NCBI RefSeq assembly: GCF_002119685.1
Contig: NZ_CP021108.1
Location: 3,782,001 to 3,846,000 of the forward strand
Reading direction: 5' to 3'
DNA from: Bordetella genomosp. 8
Lineage (GTDB): Bacteria > Pseudomonadota > Gammaproteobacteria > Burkholderiales > Burkholderiaceae_B
Length of the DNA stretch: 64,000 bases
Below the pieces are notes generated by a model that searched no databases, was not told the DNA's origin, and was given only the letters and a program-made list of their open reading frames with translations. A program made the translations under genes and the position numbers. Positions 54,593 through 64,000 of the stretch are shown here, piece after piece; position 1 is the first letter of the stretch, and every line of letters starts with the position of its first letter.

Positions 54593-55954
54593 TCAGGCGT
54601 CCGTCCGGCGCGCCCGCAGCACGGTGACGTCGGCGCTGCCCTGGCTGAACCGGACCTGCAGGGACTGTCCCGACACCAGCGCGGCGGCGTCGCGCACGAC
54701 ATTGCCGCGCTCGTCCCGAACCAACGAATAGCCCCGCGCCAGGACATTCTGGGGATCGAAAGCCCTGAGCTGGGTCGCCAACGACTCCAGGCGCGCGCGA
54801 CGCTGCTCAAGCAGTCGGCCCTGCGCGCTTTGCAGCCGCCGCATGCGATCGCGCAAGCGATCACGAGCCCGCTCCAGATCGGGGCCCCGATGCAAGACCT
54901 TCGCCAGCAGCAGGTCGATGCGGGCGCGCCGCCTGGCTTGCGGCGCGGCCCAGGCGCTCATCAGGCGATGCCGCAACGTCGCCAGGCGTTCGCGCTGGTG
55001 CGCCAGCCGCTGGCCGGGCGACGTGAGTTGCCCCGTCGCCCTGTCCAGGCGCTGTGCCAGCCGTTCCAGGCGCCTTTCCTGCGCGCGGACCAGGTAGCCC
55101 GCCAGCCGCATCACCTGGTTGTAGAGGTCCAGACGCGGTACGCAGGCCAGCTCGGCCGCCGCCGTGGGGGTCGGCGCGCGCACGTCCGCCACGAAATCGA
55201 CGATGGTGAAGTCGGTTTCGTGCCCCACCCCGCTGATCACCGGGATGGCGCTGTCCGCGACCGCGCGCGCCAGGCCTTCATCGTTGAAGCTCCACAGATC
55301 CTCGATGCTGCCGCCGCCTCTCACCAGCAGCACGGTATCCACTTCCGCGCGTCGATTGGCCGCGGCCAGGGCGGCGATCAGCCGTGGCGCCGCGTCGGCG
55401 CCCTGCACCGGCGCCGGATAAAGCACGACAGGGACGTGCGGCGCGCGGCGCGCCAACGCCGAGAGGACATCGCGCAACGCGGCCGCGCGCAGCGAAGTGA
55501 TCACGCCGATGGCACGTGGCCGCGCGACCGGCGTGCGCTTGCGTTCCGGCAGGAACAGTCCTTCCGATTCGAGTTTCTGTTTCAAGCGCAGGAATGCCTC
55601 GAACAGGTCGCCCAGCCCGGCGCGCCGCATGGCGTCGACCTGCAGTTGGTAGTCGCCGCGCGGCTCATACAGGCCGACCCGGGCGCGGAGTTCGACGCGA
55701 TCGCCCGCGCGGGGCACGAAGCCCACCGCCATCGCCCGGCTGCGGAACATGACGGCGCGCACCGCGGCCCGGCTGTCCTTCAAGGTGAAATACCAATGGC
55801 CCGACGCAGCCTGGGTGAAATTGGAAATCTCGCCCCGCACCCACAGCATCGGGATCCCGCGCTCCAGCAGCTGGCCGACCGCCTGATTGAGCTGGCCGAC
55901 CGTCACGATTTCCCCGGAAAACACAGGCTCTTTAACTTGAAATTCAATTGTCAT
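54593..55954 (-). CDS. xseA: Exodeoxyribonuclease VII large subunit
   Basis: A 453-residue nuclease subunit that, with XseB, degrades single-stranded DNA in both directions. The N-terminal OB-fold (about 15-115) with [24 protein letters not shown] leads to the catalytic domain with [25 protein letters not shown] and [34 protein letters not shown] coiled-coil arm (about 290-390) ends in the domain [14 protein letters not shown]. The ATG at 55954 ([17 protein letters not shown]) is chosen; an open frame extends a few codons upstream. xseB is not in the window. Confidence 0.96.
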   Translation of the reverse strand: MTIEFQVKEPVFSGEIVTVGQLNQAVGQLLERGIPMLWVRGEISNFTQAASGHWYFTLKDSRAAVRAVMFRSRAMAVGFVPRAGDRVELRARVGLYEPRGDYQLQVDAMRRAGLGDLFEAFLRLKQKLESEGLFLPERKRTPVARPRAIGVITSLRAAALRDVLSALARRAPHVPVVLYPAPVQGADAAPRLIAALAAANRRAEVDTVLLVRGGGSIEDLWSFNDEGLARAVADSAIPVISGVGHETDFTIVDFVADVRAPTPTAAAELACVPRLDLYNQVMRLAGYLVRAQERRLERLAQRLDRATGQLTSPGQRLAHQRERLATLRHRLMSAWAAPQARRRARIDLLLAKVLHRGPDLERARDRLRDRMRRLQSAQGRLLEQRRARLESLATQLRAFDPQNVLARGYSLVRDERGNVVRDAAALVSGQSLQVRFSQGSADVTVLRARRTDA

Positions 55955-56319
55955 AAGGGTTTCCGGGCAAAACCTGTCCACAGGCCGCATAAATACGTGG
56001 GAGGCGCCCTTTGGGCGTCGATTTTTTACACCACGTCGGCCTCAGCTTTAACACCCGCTCGCAACCTATTGAAAAATATGGAAAAATGGCCAATCCCCGA
56101 CTTCTGGCCCTTGTGCACGCCCCGGGCGATGCCGAAGCAAAGCCCGGCAATCCGGGCCGTCCGCCGGGGTTTTGCACAGAATTATCCACAAAAATTGTGG
56201 ATAGTTCGGCCCGTCGCCGGCTATTGCCAGGGTCGGTCCCGGCCCGTTACAGTGCGCTGATTCGGCGCGGGCCATCCGCCCCTCTTCCGCGCTGGCGCGG
56301 CGACCTCTGGAGTTCCTTC
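55955..56319. other. Intergenic region between xseA and exbB
   Basis: This 365-bp region has no supported gene. It contains DnaA-box-like sequences (see 56182-56203), an inverted repeat CCTGT/ACAGG at 55973-55984 whose CTGTCCACA matches 7 of 9 DnaA-box positions, and an AT-rich stretch around 56069-56086. It must hold the xseA promoter (minus) and the exbB promoter (plus), which I could not place confidently. Confidence 0.55.
56182..56203. promoter_or_regulatory. Facing pair of DnaA boxes
   Basis: TTATCCACA (56182-56190) is a perfect DnaA box. The reverse-oriented TGTGGATAG (56197-56205) is a near-match. The common core makes an inverted repeat with 9-bp arms (56183-56191 and 56195-56203) and a 3-bp spacer. 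This could bind DnaA or another replication-linked factor and control xseA or exbB. Confidence 0.5.
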
Positions 56320-57003
56320 TTGCTGTCCGTCCTTCGTGATGCGGGCTGGCCGATCTGGCCCCTGCTTGCCACTTCCGTACTCTGCCTGGCGCTGATCATC
56401 GAGCGGCTGTTTTCGCTGCGGCGCAGCCAGATTGCGCCCGCCGGCCTCGTCACGCAGGTGCTGGAGATGGTTCGCAACCGGCAGGATACGCCCGAGGCGG
56501 TCGCCCGGCTGGAGCGCAACTCACCCCTGGGACGGGTGCTGGCGGAAGTCCTGCGCCAGCGCAACCTGCCGCGCGAAGAAATGCGCGGCGCCGTGGAAGA
56601 CACCGGCCGCGCGGTCGCGCACGACCTGAATCGCTACATCGGCGCAATCGGCACCATCGCCGTCGTCGCCCCGCTGCTGGGACTGTTCGGTACCGTGGTC
56701 GGGATGATCGATATTTTCGGCTCCTATTCACCGACCGGTGGCGATCCCGCGCAACTGGCCCATGGCATATCGGTGGCCTTGTACAACACCGGGTTCGGCA
56801 TCCTGATCGCCATTCCGGCCATGATTTTCCATCGGTACCTGCGGGGACGCGTCGACGATTACATGCACCAGCTGGAGAACGCGGCGTCGCGCACCGCGCG
56901 CGTCCTGACGGCACCGGCGACGGTGCCGGCGCGCCGGCGCGTCGATGAGGACGAAAACCTGTTCAGTCCGCGCGGCGCCGCGCTGCAGGACCCGCTCGCA
57001 TGA
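56320..57003 (+). CDS. exbB: ExbB/TolQ/MotA-type proton channel protein
   Basis: A 227-residue protein of the MotA/TolQ/ExbB family. The first helix [19 protein letters not shown] (about 12-30), a cytoplasmic loop, and the paired helices at [25 protein letters not shown] (about 112-136) and [22 protein letters not shown] (about 152-173) are the family topology. The TTG at 56320 is chosen because TGGAG lies 8 nt upstream and [16 protein letters not shown] matches related proteins; the frame is open much further upstream but that part has a different composition. With ExbD it forms a proton-driven motor. No TonB gene is adjacent. Confidence 0.85.
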   Translation: MLSVLRDAGWPIWPLLATSVLCLALIIERLFSLRRSQIAPAGLVTQVLEMVRNRQDTPEAVARLERNSPLGRVLAEVLRQRNLPREEMRGAVEDTGRAVAHDLNRYIGAIGTIAVVAPLLGLFGTVVGMIDIFGSYSPTGGDPAQLAHGISVALYNTGFGILIAIPAMIFHRYLRGRVDDYMHQLENAASRTARVLTAPATVPARRRVDEDENLFSPRGAALQDPLA

Positions 57004-57410
57004 ATTTCGGCAATCAGCGCCGGCAGGACGAGCTGGAGATCAACCTGATCCCCTTGATCGACGTCCTGCTCGTCATCCTGATCTTCCTGGCCGCGACGAC
57101 GTCTTTCGCCCGGTTCAGCCAGTTGAAGGTCACCCTCCCCCAGGCCACCGCGGACCAGCGCGCCGCCGCGCCGATCGAAGTCGCCATCAGCCAGGACGGC
57201 CATTACGCCCTGGACGGCACGCTGCTGGAAGCCACCGGCACCGACGATATCGCCGACGCGCTGCGCCGCGCGGCCGCCGGCAAGGCCGACCCTGTACTGG
57301 TGATCAACGCCGATGCGCTGGCCACCCACCAGACCGTCGTGAACGTGATGGAAGCCGCCCGCCTGGCCGGCATCGCCAGGGTGAATTTCGCCACGCAGCT
57401 CGCACGATGA
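57000..57410 (+). CDS. exbD: ExbD/TolR-type biopolymer transport protein
   Basis: A 136-residue protein with one transmembrane helix (about 17-35) that contains the conserved proton-carrying Asp ([19 protein letters not shown]), then a periplasmic domain ending in [21 protein letters not shown]. It overlaps exbB by 4 bp and lpxK by 4 bp. In this context the pair probably energises an outer-membrane process in lipid or lipopolysaccharide handling or TonB-dependent uptake; which one is not shown. Confidence 0.92.
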   Translation: MNFGNQRRQDELEINLIPLIDVLLVILIFLAATTSFARFSQLKVTLPQATADQRAAAPIEVAISQDGHYALDGTLLEATGTDDIADALRRAAAGKADPVLVINADALATHQTVVNVMEAARLAGIARVNFATQLAR

Positions 57411-58471
57411 GCCAGGGGCTTCGAGAAGTACTGCAATCGCAATGGCAGCATGGCGGCTGGTTGGCGCGGCTGCTCGGCCCGCTTTCCTTCCTGACCCTGC
57501 TCGCCGTCCAGGCCAAGCGCGCCTGCTACCGGCGCGGCTGGCTGAAATCGTACCGCCCCCCGGTGCCCGTCATCGTGGTCGGCAACATCTATGTGGGAGG
57601 CACGGGGAAAACCCCGGTCGTCATCGCGCTCGTCCAGGCCCTGCGCGAACGCGGCTGGACGCCGGGCGTGGTCAGCCGCGGGTACGGCGTGAAGATCGGC
57701 AACCATCCCCGTACCGGCCAGGGCGAGCTGGCGGCGGAGCGCTTCGGCGACGAGCCCGCGCTGATATCGCATGCGACCAACGCGCCCGTCAGCATCCATC
57801 CCGACCGGCCACGCGCGGTACGCACGCTACTGAGCGCCTTCCCCAATGTCGACGTCATCGTATCCGACGATGGACTGCAGCACCTGGCGCTGGCGCGCGA
57901 CGTCGAAATCGTGGTCCAGGACGGACGCGGCGTGGGCAATGGCCGCCTGCTGCCCGCCGGCCCCCTGCGCGAACCGGCGACCAGGCTGCGCGAAGTGCAT
58001 ACCGTGGTGACGAACGTGGATGGCCCGGTGGCCATGGCCCCGGCGCCGGCCGGGAAGCCTTACCGGGTCAGCATGTGGATGGAGCCAGGCGCGGCCTGGA
58101 ACCTGCGCGAGGGCACCTTGCGCACCTTGTGGGAGCTGCAGGCGGAGTATGGGCGCGCCGGCATCGCGGCGGCGGCCGGCATCGGCAATCCGGAGCGCTT
58201 TTTCGCCACGCTCAGGTCCGCGGGCGTATCGCTGAACACCACGGTCCCCCTGCCCGATCACTACAGCTATGCCAGATCGCCCTTCGCATCCGTCAAGACG
58301 GGCCTTATCCTGGTCACCGCGAAGGACGCCGTGAAATGCAGCGGATTGGGCGACAACCGGCTGTGGGCGGTGCCCGTCACACCGCACTTTTCCGACCCCG
58401 CCTTCTTCGACCGCATCGCCGAACGGCTGCCGGCGCCCGGCGCCAAGGCCGCGTCCGCGCCACGCCAGTAA
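57407..58471 (+). CDS. lpxK: Tetraacyldisaccharide 4'-kinase LpxK
   Basis: A 354-residue membrane-associated P-loop kinase that phosphorylates the 4'-position of the lipid A disaccharide. The N-terminal membrane helix (about 20-36) is followed by Walker [15 protein letters not shown] (GGTGKT at 64-69), then [26 protein letters not shown] and [13 protein letters not shown]. The ATG at 57407 overlaps the exbD stop by 4 bp. Its place before ycaR and kdsB fits a lipid A/Kdo gene cluster. Confidence 0.96.
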   Translation: MSQGLREVLQSQWQHGGWLARLLGPLSFLTLLAVQAKRACYRRGWLKSYRPPVPVIVVGNIYVGGTGKTPVVIALVQALRERGWTPGVVSRGYGVKIGNHPRTGQGELAAERFGDEPALISHATNAPVSIHPDRPRAVRTLLSAFPNVDVIVSDDGLQHLALARDVEIVVQDGRGVGNGRLLPAGPLREPATRLREVHTVVTNVDGPVAMAPAPAGKPYRVSMWMEPGAAWNLREGTLRTLWELQAEYGRAGIAAAAGIGNPERFFATLRSAGVSLNTTVPLPDHYSYARSPFASVKTGLILVTAKDAVKCSGLGDNRLWAVPVTPHFSDPAFFDRIAERLPAPGAKAASAPRQ

Positions 58472-58501
58472 CCCGCTTGCCGCCCGGCGGCAAAACTCCA
58501 C

Positions 58502-58507
58502 TAAAAT
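58502..58507 (+). promoter_or_regulatory. Candidate -10 hexamer immediately before ycaR
   Basis: TAAAAT ends 6 nt before the ycaR ATG. There is no Shine-Dalgarno and no clear -35. The spacing would put transcription start at or next to the start codon, suggesting a leaderless mRNA. Confidence 0.3.
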
Positions 58508-58513
58508 CCGCCC

Positions 58514-58702
58514 ATGGAATCCCGCCTGCTCGACATACTCGTCTGCCCGATCTGCAAGGGCCCGCTCCGCCACGACCGCCAGGAGGCGGAACTGGTCTGC
58601 CAGGCCGATCACCTGGCCTATCCCGTGCGCGACGGGATTCCGGTCATGCTGGAAAGCGAAGCGCGGCCGCTCGAGGCCGAGCGCGCCGCCGATCCCAGCT
58701 AA
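58514..58702 (+). CDS. Trm112/YcaR family protein
   Basis: A 62-residue protein of the Trm112/UPF0434 (YcaR) family. It begins [18 protein letters not shown] with the CPxC motif and ends with the family segment [23 protein letters not shown]. Eukaryotic Trm112 activates methyltransferases; the bacterial role is not well defined. It lies between lpxK and kdsB, as in many proteobacteria, 7 bp before kdsB. Confidence 0.92.
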   Translation: MESRLLDILVCPICKGPLRHDRQEAELVCQADHLAYPVRDGIPVMLESEARPLEAERAADPS

Positions 58703-58709
58703 CGGCATC

Positions 58710-59474
58710 GTGGACTTCATCGCATTGATCCCGGCGCGCGCCGCGTCCACGCGCCTGCCGGACAAACCCCTGGCCGATATCGGCGGCAAACCCATGGTTG
58801 TCCGCACGGCCGAACGCGCCGCCTTGTCCGGTGCCAGCCGCGTCCTCGTGGCGACGGACGACAGCCGCGTGGCCGACGCCGTGCGCCAGCACGGACATGA
58901 GGCCTTGATCACCCGTGGCGATCACGCCACCGGCACCGATCGCCTGGCCGAAGCCGTCGACCTGCTGGCCCTGCCCGACGACGCCATCGTCGTCAACGTG
59001 CAAGGCGACGAGCCGCTCATCGAACCGGAGCTGATCGACGCCGTCGCGCGCCTGCTGGCGCAGCGTCCGGACGCCGCCATCGCCACCTGCGCATCGCCCG
59101 TGGCGAATGCCGCGTCCCTGTTCAACCCGAACATCGTCAAGGCCGTCTGCGCGGCCGATGGACGCGCGCTGTATTTCTCCCGCGCGCCGATTCCCTGGGC
59201 GCGCGATGCGCTCGCGGACGGCGAAAGGCGTATGGCGGAGGGGCTACCGGCATGGCACCATGTAGGCCTCTATGCGTATCGTGCCGAGTTCCTGCGCCGC
59301 TTCCCCCACCTGCCGCAAGGCACGCTGGAACGCTACGAAGCGCTCGAACAGCTACGCGCGCTCGAGCATGGCTACACCATCCTGATCCACCAGGCGGCGC
59401 AGGCGCCGGCGGCCGGCGTCGATACCCCGGCCGACCTGGAACGGGTGCGTGCGGTATACGCAAATCGGTTATAA
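58710..59474 (+). CDS. kdsB: 3-deoxy-manno-octulosonate cytidylyltransferase (CMP-Kdo synthetase) KdsB
   Basis: A 254-residue cytoplasmic nucleotidyltransferase that activates Kdo for lipopolysaccharide inner-core synthesis. Motifs are [23 protein letters not shown] (7-29), [35 protein letters not shown] and [21 protein letters not shown]. It starts at GTG 58710. Followed by a 92-bp gap before adk. Confidence 0.97.
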   Translation: MDFIALIPARAASTRLPDKPLADIGGKPMVVRTAERAALSGASRVLVATDDSRVADAVRQHGHEALITRGDHATGTDRLAEAVDLLALPDDAIVVNVQGDEPLIEPELIDAVARLLAQRPDAAIATCASPVANAASLFNPNIVKAVCAADGRALYFSRAPIPWARDALADGERRMAEGLPAWHHVGLYAYRAEFLRRFPHLPQGTLERYEALEQLRALEHGYTILIHQAAQAPAAGVDTPADLERVRAVYANRL

Positions 59475-59548
59475 GGGTTCGACCTTTGTCCCACCCGTGG
59501 GCAGGCCCCGCGGGTGATACGGCATAATCGGGCCCAGCACAAAAATGA

Positions 59549-60220
<672 letters not shown>

Positions 60221-60244
60221 GCTCACCAGGCAGCCTAGCGAATC

Positions 60245-61003
60245 ATGGAAATCGCCAATAAGGTCTTCATCGTCACCGGCGGCGCCTCGGGCCTGGGCGC
60301 GGGCACGGCCCGCATGCTGGTGTCCAACGGGGCGCGCGTGGTCATCGCCGACGTCCAGGACGAAGCAGGCGGCAAGCTGGCCGCCGAACTCGGCCAGCGC
60401 TACGTGCACTGCGACGTCACCCAGGAAGCCGACGCCCAGGCCGCGGTGAACGCGGCCACCGAACTCGGCCCGCTGTTCGGCCTGGTCAACTGCGCCGGCA
60501 TCGCGCCGGCGGGCCGCATCGTCGGCAAGAACGGTCCGCACGCCCTGGACCTGTTCCAGAAGGTGATCGGGATCAACCTGATCGGCAGCTTCAACATGAT
60601 GCGCCTCTGCGCGCAGGCCATGACGGCCAACGAGCCGGAACCCACCGGCGAGCGCGGCGTCTTGATCAACACCGCATCCGTCGCGGCTTTCGACGGCCAG
60701 ATCGGCCAGGCCGCATACGCGGCATCCAAAGCGGGAGTGGCGGGCATGACGCTGCCCATCGCCCGCGACCTGGCCAAGGTGGGCATACGCTGCATGACCA
60801 TCGCGCCCGGCATTTTCGGCACGCCCATGATTTTCGGCATGCCGCAGGAAGTGCAGGATTCGCTGGCCGCCAGCATTCCCTTCCCCGCCCGCCTGGGCCG
60901 GCCGGAAGACTACGCCAGGCTGGTGCACAGCATCATCACCAACGACATGCTGAATGGCGAGACCATCCGTCTGGACGGCGCCATCCGCATGCCGCCCAAG
61001 TGA
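60245..61003 (+). CDS. Short-chain dehydrogenase, 3-hydroxyacyl-CoA dehydrogenase type II-like
   Basis: A 252-residue classical SDR. The cofactor motif TGGASGLG is at 11-18, NCAG at about 82-85, and the catalytic set is S145, Y158 and K162 (YAASK), with N111. The pattern VADVQDEAG and [41 protein letters not shown] resembles the type II 3-hydroxyacyl-CoA dehydrogenases (HSD17B10-like) of fatty acid or branched-chain catabolism. It could oxidise a 3-hydroxyacyl-CoA, but the substrate is not shown. It is 24 bp after adk, and murJ follows 46 bp downstream. Confidence 0.85.
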   Translation: MEIANKVFIVTGGASGLGAGTARMLVSNGARVVIADVQDEAGGKLAAELGQRYVHCDVTQEADAQAAVNAATELGPLFGLVNCAGIAPAGRIVGKNGPHALDLFQKVIGINLIGSFNMMRLCAQAMTANEPEPTGERGVLINTASVAAFDGQIGQAAYAASKAGVAGMTLPIARDLAKVGIRCMTIAPGIFGTPMIFGMPQEVQDSLAASIPFPARLGRPEDYARLVHSIITNDMLNGETIRLDGAIRMPPK

Positions 61004-61049
61004 TACCGGGCCAGATCCGCAACGCCCGTCCGTCCTCACCGTCCGCACC

Positions 61050-62627
61050 ATGAGCCTGTTGCGATCGGCCGCCACGGTCAGCAGCTTCACCTTGCTGTCC
61101 CGTATCGCCGGCCTGATTCGCGACGTGCTCATAGCCCGCGCCTTTGGCGCCGGGCCACTGACCGACGCGTTCTGGGTGGCCTTCCGCATTCCCAACCTGC
61201 TGCGGCGGCTGTTCGCCGAAGGCGCGTTCGCGCAGGCCTTCGTGCCCATCCTGGGCACGGTGCGCACGCAGCACGGGGACGTACACGTCCGCACCCTGCT
61301 GGACCGGGTCGCCCTGCTGCTTACCTGCGCGCTGATGCTGCTGACCCTGGTCGGCATCGCACTGGCGCCGTGGGTAGTCACCGCGATGGCCAGCGGCCTG
61401 CGCGGCGAAGCCGGCACGCAGGCCTTCGACGCGGCGGTCTGGATGACGCGGATGATGTTCCCGTACATCCTTTGCATGTCCCTGGTGGCGTTCGCGTCCG
61501 GGGTATTGAACACCTGGCGTCGCTTCGCGGTGCCGGCTTTCACGCCGGTGCTGCTGAACCTGTCCATGATCGCGGCCTGCCTGTGGCTGGCGCCCCGCTA
61601 CCACCCGCCGGTATATGCGCTGGCCATAGGCGTGATGGCGGGCGGCGTGCTGCAACTGGCTATCCAGTGGGTGGCACTGGCGCGCCTGGGCCTGGTGCCC
61701 CGCTATAGCCTGCGCGTGCGGGAGGCCTGGTCGGATCCCACGGTCCGGCGGATCCTGAAGCAGATGCTGCCGGCCATCGTTGGCGTGTCCGTAGCGCAGA
61801 TCTCGCTCCTGATCAATACCAACATCGCCACCTGGCTGCCACCGGGCAGCGTGACGTGGCTGTCCTACGCGGATCGGCTGATGGAGTTTCCCACCGCACT
61901 GCTGGGCGTTGCGCTGGGCACCGTGCTGCTGCCCAGCCTTTCCGCCGCCAACGCGCGCAACGACGCCGTCGCCTACAGCGCGCTGCTGGATTGGGGCCTG
62001 CGCTTGACGCTGCTGCTGGGATTGCCCGGCGCGCTCGGCCTGGCGCTGCTTTCCGACGGCGTCGTGGCGACCCTGTTCCACTATGGGGCGTTCGGGGCGC
62101 ACGACGTCCTGCAAACCCGCATGGCCGTGATGGCCTATTCCGTCGGATTGATCGGCCTGCTCGCGGTGAAAATCCTGGCCCCGGGGTTCTACGCCCGCCA
62201 GGACATCCGCACCCCGGTCAAGATCGCCGTCGTAGCGTTGATCGCCACGCAGGCGCTGAACCTGCTGCTGGTGCCCCGCCTGGCGCACGCGGGCCTGGCC
62301 CTGGCCATCGGCCTGGGCGCGTGCCTGAACGCCCTGCTGCTGCTGGCGGTGTTGCACCGGCGCGCCGTCTACCGGCCCAGTCCCGGCTGGCTGCCGTTCC
62401 TGCTGCGCCTGCTGCCCGCGCTGGCCGCCCTGGGCGTCGTGCTGCTGTACGCCGACGCCCGCCTCGACTGGATTGCCCTGCAGGGGCGCAGCTGGACGCG
62501 CGTCGCCCTGCTGGCCACCGTGTTGGCCGCGAGCGGCGCTGCCTACTTCGGCGTGCTGTTCCTGTGCGGTTTCCGCCCGCGCGACTTCAGCCGGCGCCCG
62601 GCCAACGCGTCCGCCAAGGCCGCCTGA
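61050..62627 (+). CDS. murJ: Lipid II flippase MurJ
   Basis: A 525-residue inner-membrane protein of the MOP superfamily with about 14 hydrophobic helices. It flips lipid II across the membrane for peptidoglycan assembly. Signatures are TLLSRIAGLIRDVLIARAFGAGPLTDAFWVAFRIPNLLRRLFAEGAFAQAFVP at the N-terminus and SYADRLMEFPTALLGVALGTVLLPSLS in the middle. The ATG at 61050 (MSLLRSAATVSSFT) is preferred. The gene after it in many relatives is rpsT; here a FecR-like gene comes first. Confidence 0.96.
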   Translation: MSLLRSAATVSSFTLLSRIAGLIRDVLIARAFGAGPLTDAFWVAFRIPNLLRRLFAEGAFAQAFVPILGTVRTQHGDVHVRTLLDRVALLLTCALMLLTLVGIALAPWVVTAMASGLRGEAGTQAFDAAVWMTRMMFPYILCMSLVAFASGVLNTWRRFAVPAFTPVLLNLSMIAACLWLAPRYHPPVYALAIGVMAGGVLQLAIQWVALARLGLVPRYSLRVREAWSDPTVRRILKQMLPAIVGVSVAQISLLINTNIATWLPPGSVTWLSYADRLMEFPTALLGVALGTVLLPSLSAANARNDAVAYSALLDWGLRLTLLLGLPGALGLALLSDGVVATLFHYGAFGAHDVLQTRMAVMAYSVGLIGLLAVKILAPGFYARQDIRTPVKIAVVALIATQALNLLLVPRLAHAGLALAIGLGACLNALLLLAVLHRRAVYRPSPGWLPFLLRLLPALAALGVVLLYADARLDWIALQGRSWTRVALLATVLAASGAAYFGVLFLCGFRPRDFSRRPANASAKAA

Positions 62628-62881
62628 GCATCGATGTTGTATCCACAAGACATCGGCGGGAATTCGCATGCGGCGGCAGAGCAAGGCTTAACTCGCTTGA
62701 TGGACGCGCGGGTGTAGTCCATGCAGGTCACCAAAGGCCCGAGCGCCCTCTGGACGCCGCGCGCTCGCCGGATTTTTTGCTTACTTCACTGGCAAATTGC
62801 CCCTCTTCTTGATAAAACGCTTTAATATTTACAATTCGACACCCTCGCCGGCTACCGGACGCCGGTTCTTTGGAAGCCACT
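62628..62881 (+). other. Intergenic region with a candidate promoter for the FecR-like gene
   Basis: About 254 bp between murJ and the FecR-like gene. TTGATA (62809-62814) and TACAAT (62830-62835) are 15 bp apart, a short spacer but with a near-perfect -10. No sigma-factor gene and no other coding frame with support is present. Confidence 0.4.
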
Positions 62882-63919
62882 TTGGATCAGGACGCCACCC
62901 CGGACAAATCGACGCCCGTCGCAGACCAGGTCGTAAACTGGCTGCTGCTGCTGCGTTCGGGCCGCGCGTCGCAGTCCGACTACGCTGATTTCCTGGCATG
63001 GCGCGCGCAGAACCCCATGCACGAAAGCGCCTGGCAGCAATTGACGTCGGCGCTTGGTTCGTCCTTCGGGCGCCTCAGCGACTTCTATCCCATCGGATTT
63101 TCCACGTCGAACAGCCGGCCGCCCCTGACGCCCGCGATGGCGGCGTACCGTTCGACGCCACGTCCGGCGCTGCCACCCACGCCCGTCAACCCGGCGCGCC
63201 GCCGCTTCGTCGCCAGCGGCGCCGCCGCGGTGACCGCCGTGGTGGTGGGCTCCGCGGTGCTGAACGAAATCTATCCACTGCACAACCTGACGGCGGACGC
63301 CGCCACGGCCACGGGCGAACGACGCCTCTATATGCTCTCCGACGGCAGCCAGATGCTGCTGGATGCGCGTTCACGCGTGCAACTGGATTTCGCGGGCACC
63401 CAACGCAATGTGCGCCTGCTCGAAGGCGCGATCACCGTCTCGGTCGCCCGCGATCCCAACCGCCCCTTCGTCGTCACCACGGACCAGGGCACGGTGCGGG
63501 CGCTGGGCACGCGTTTCATGGTGCGCCAGCAGGCCAGGCGTTCGCTGGTGGTCGTGCATGAGCACGAAGTCGAAATCCAGACATTGGAAAAAACGCGCGG
63601 CGTCATCGGCGCCGGCATGGGCGCGCGCTTCGACGACGCGCGCGTGGACTCGCCCAGGGCCGAGCTGCTGGCCGACGCGGCCTGGGAAACCGGCTGGATC
63701 GCGGTTCGCAACCGCCCGCTGGCGGACGTCATTGCGGCGCTACGCCCCTACCGGGGGGGCATCCTGAGAGTATCGATGGCGGCGGGTGGCCTGCCCGTCA
63801 CGGGCCAGTTCCCGCTGGATGACACCGACGCCACCCTGGACACGCTGGAACAGAACGTGCCGATCAATGTACGGCGCTACACGCCGTGGCTGGTCACCAT
63901 AGACGTCGTGCAGACGTAA
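62882..63919 (+). CDS. FecR-like anti-sigma/transmembrane sensor protein
   Basis: A 345-residue FecR family protein. The N-terminal DUF4880 segment ADQVVNWLLLLRSGRASQSDYADFLAWRAQNPMHESAWQQLTSAL (about 15-60) is the sigma-binding type. A twin-arginine-like membrane segment RRRFVASGAAAVTAVVVGSAV (about 107-127) follows, then the FecR periplasmic domain (YMLSDGSQMLLDARSRVQLDF) and a STN-like C-terminus (LADVIAALRPYRGGILRVS). The TTG at 62882 is chosen because GGAAG lies 6 nt before it; a TTG at 62870 has no ribosome site. FecR proteins normally sit beside an ECF sigma factor and a TonB-dependent receptor; neither is present here. Confidence 0.8.
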   Translation: MDQDATPDKSTPVADQVVNWLLLLRSGRASQSDYADFLAWRAQNPMHESAWQQLTSALGSSFGRLSDFYPIGFSTSNSRPPLTPAMAAYRSTPRPALPPTPVNPARRRFVASGAAAVTAVVVGSAVLNEIYPLHNLTADAATATGERRLYMLSDGSQMLLDARSRVQLDFAGTQRNVRLLEGAITVSVARDPNRPFVVTTDQGTVRALGTRFMVRQQARRSLVVVHEHEVEIQTLEKTRGVIGAGMGARFDDARVDSPRAELLADAAWETGWIAVRNRPLADVIAALRPYRGGILRVSMAAGGLPVTGQFPLDDTDATLDTLEQNVPINVRRYTPWLVTIDVVQT

Positions 63920-63946
63920 CGCTAGGCTCGAAACCACGCGTCAGGC

Positions 63947-63974
63947 TTGCTTTTCGGCGCGAGCTTGCTAAAAT
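63947..63974 (+). promoter_or_regulatory. Promoter-like sequence at the right edge, probably for rpsT outside the window
   Basis: TTGCTT (63947-63952) and TAAAAT (63969-63974) are 16 bp apart. The sequence after it (TTGAGCTTTGCCGAATTTC) looks like the untranslated leader seen before rpsT in beta-proteobacteria, which usually follows murJ. The gene itself is not visible. Confidence 0.5.
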
Positions 63975-64000
63975 GTTGAGCTTTGCCGAATTTCTAACTG

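Noticed and set aside
56011..56319. An N-terminal extension of ExbB by about 103 residues
   Set aside because: The extension is Pro/Arg-rich, contains the DnaA-box sequences and does not resemble ExbB; the TTG at 56320 has a ribosome site.

Overview
The window is a continuous piece of a high-GC beta-proteobacterial chromosome. Gene content and order point to Alcaligenaceae, most likely Bordetella or a close relative such as Achromobacter. Supporting signs are the dapC-dapD-dapE-prmB cluster, the ClpP, trigger factor, PcaF-type thiolase and ClpS sequences, and tightly packed genes with many 1-11 bp overlaps. I see no phage, insertion sequence, CRISPR array, integrase or rRNA operon. Almost everything is core or conserved accessory housekeeping, so no obvious novel defence or mobile system is present.

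Layout. 1-2625: clpP (cut by the window edge) and tig on the minus strand, a UPF0114 membrane protein, and a cold-shock protein. 2899-2985: tRNA-Leu(UAG). 3030-9040: lysine/diaminopimelate genes dapC-dapD-dapE, then prmB and an ABC-F ATPase, all on the plus strand and tightly spaced. 9090-12592: uvrD coupled to a fatty acid desaturase. 12683-15447: an exported protein of unknown function converging on rsmB, then purN. 15504-21163: ribF-ileS-lspA-coaBC. 21176-25081: a DUF457 membrane hydrolase, a DedA protein, a Pro-rich membrane protein, dut and an Old Yellow Enzyme. 25306-26598: mntH behind a Fur-box-like site. 26629-31413: a complete branched-chain amino-acid ABC transporter (livJ-livH-livM-livG-livF in transcription order). 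31722-35534: trifunctional putA.

35782-49794 is one minus-strand block with the order clpS, alpha-2-macroglobulin, pbpC, clpA, pqiA, pqiB, pqiC. The usually adjacent ClpS adaptor and ClpA unfoldase are separated by a periplasmic protease-inhibitor/peptidoglycan pair, and clpA is coupled to an MCE lipid-transport operon. This is the most unusual arrangement in the window. 49795-55954: a second cold-shock gene divergent from clpS, an exported DUF192 protein, a PcaF-type thiolase, a CLC chloride/proton antiporter, iron superoxide dismutase and xseA. 56320-60220: exbB-exbD-lpxK-ycaR-kdsB-adk, an envelope/lipid A/Kdo cluster. 60245-64000: a short-chain dehydrogenase, murJ, a FecR-like protein without a sigma-factor partner, and a strong promoter-like sequence at the right edge that probably serves rpsT outside the window.

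Regulatory sequence that can be supported includes several intrinsic terminators, GC-rich stem-loops at convergent gene ends, a Fur-like operator before mntH, a facing pair of DnaA boxes between xseA and exbB, cold-shock-style long leaders, and three genes (dapC, ribF, ycaR) whose start codon lies 6-8 nt after a -10-like hexamer with no Shine-Dalgarno, suggesting leaderless mRNAs.
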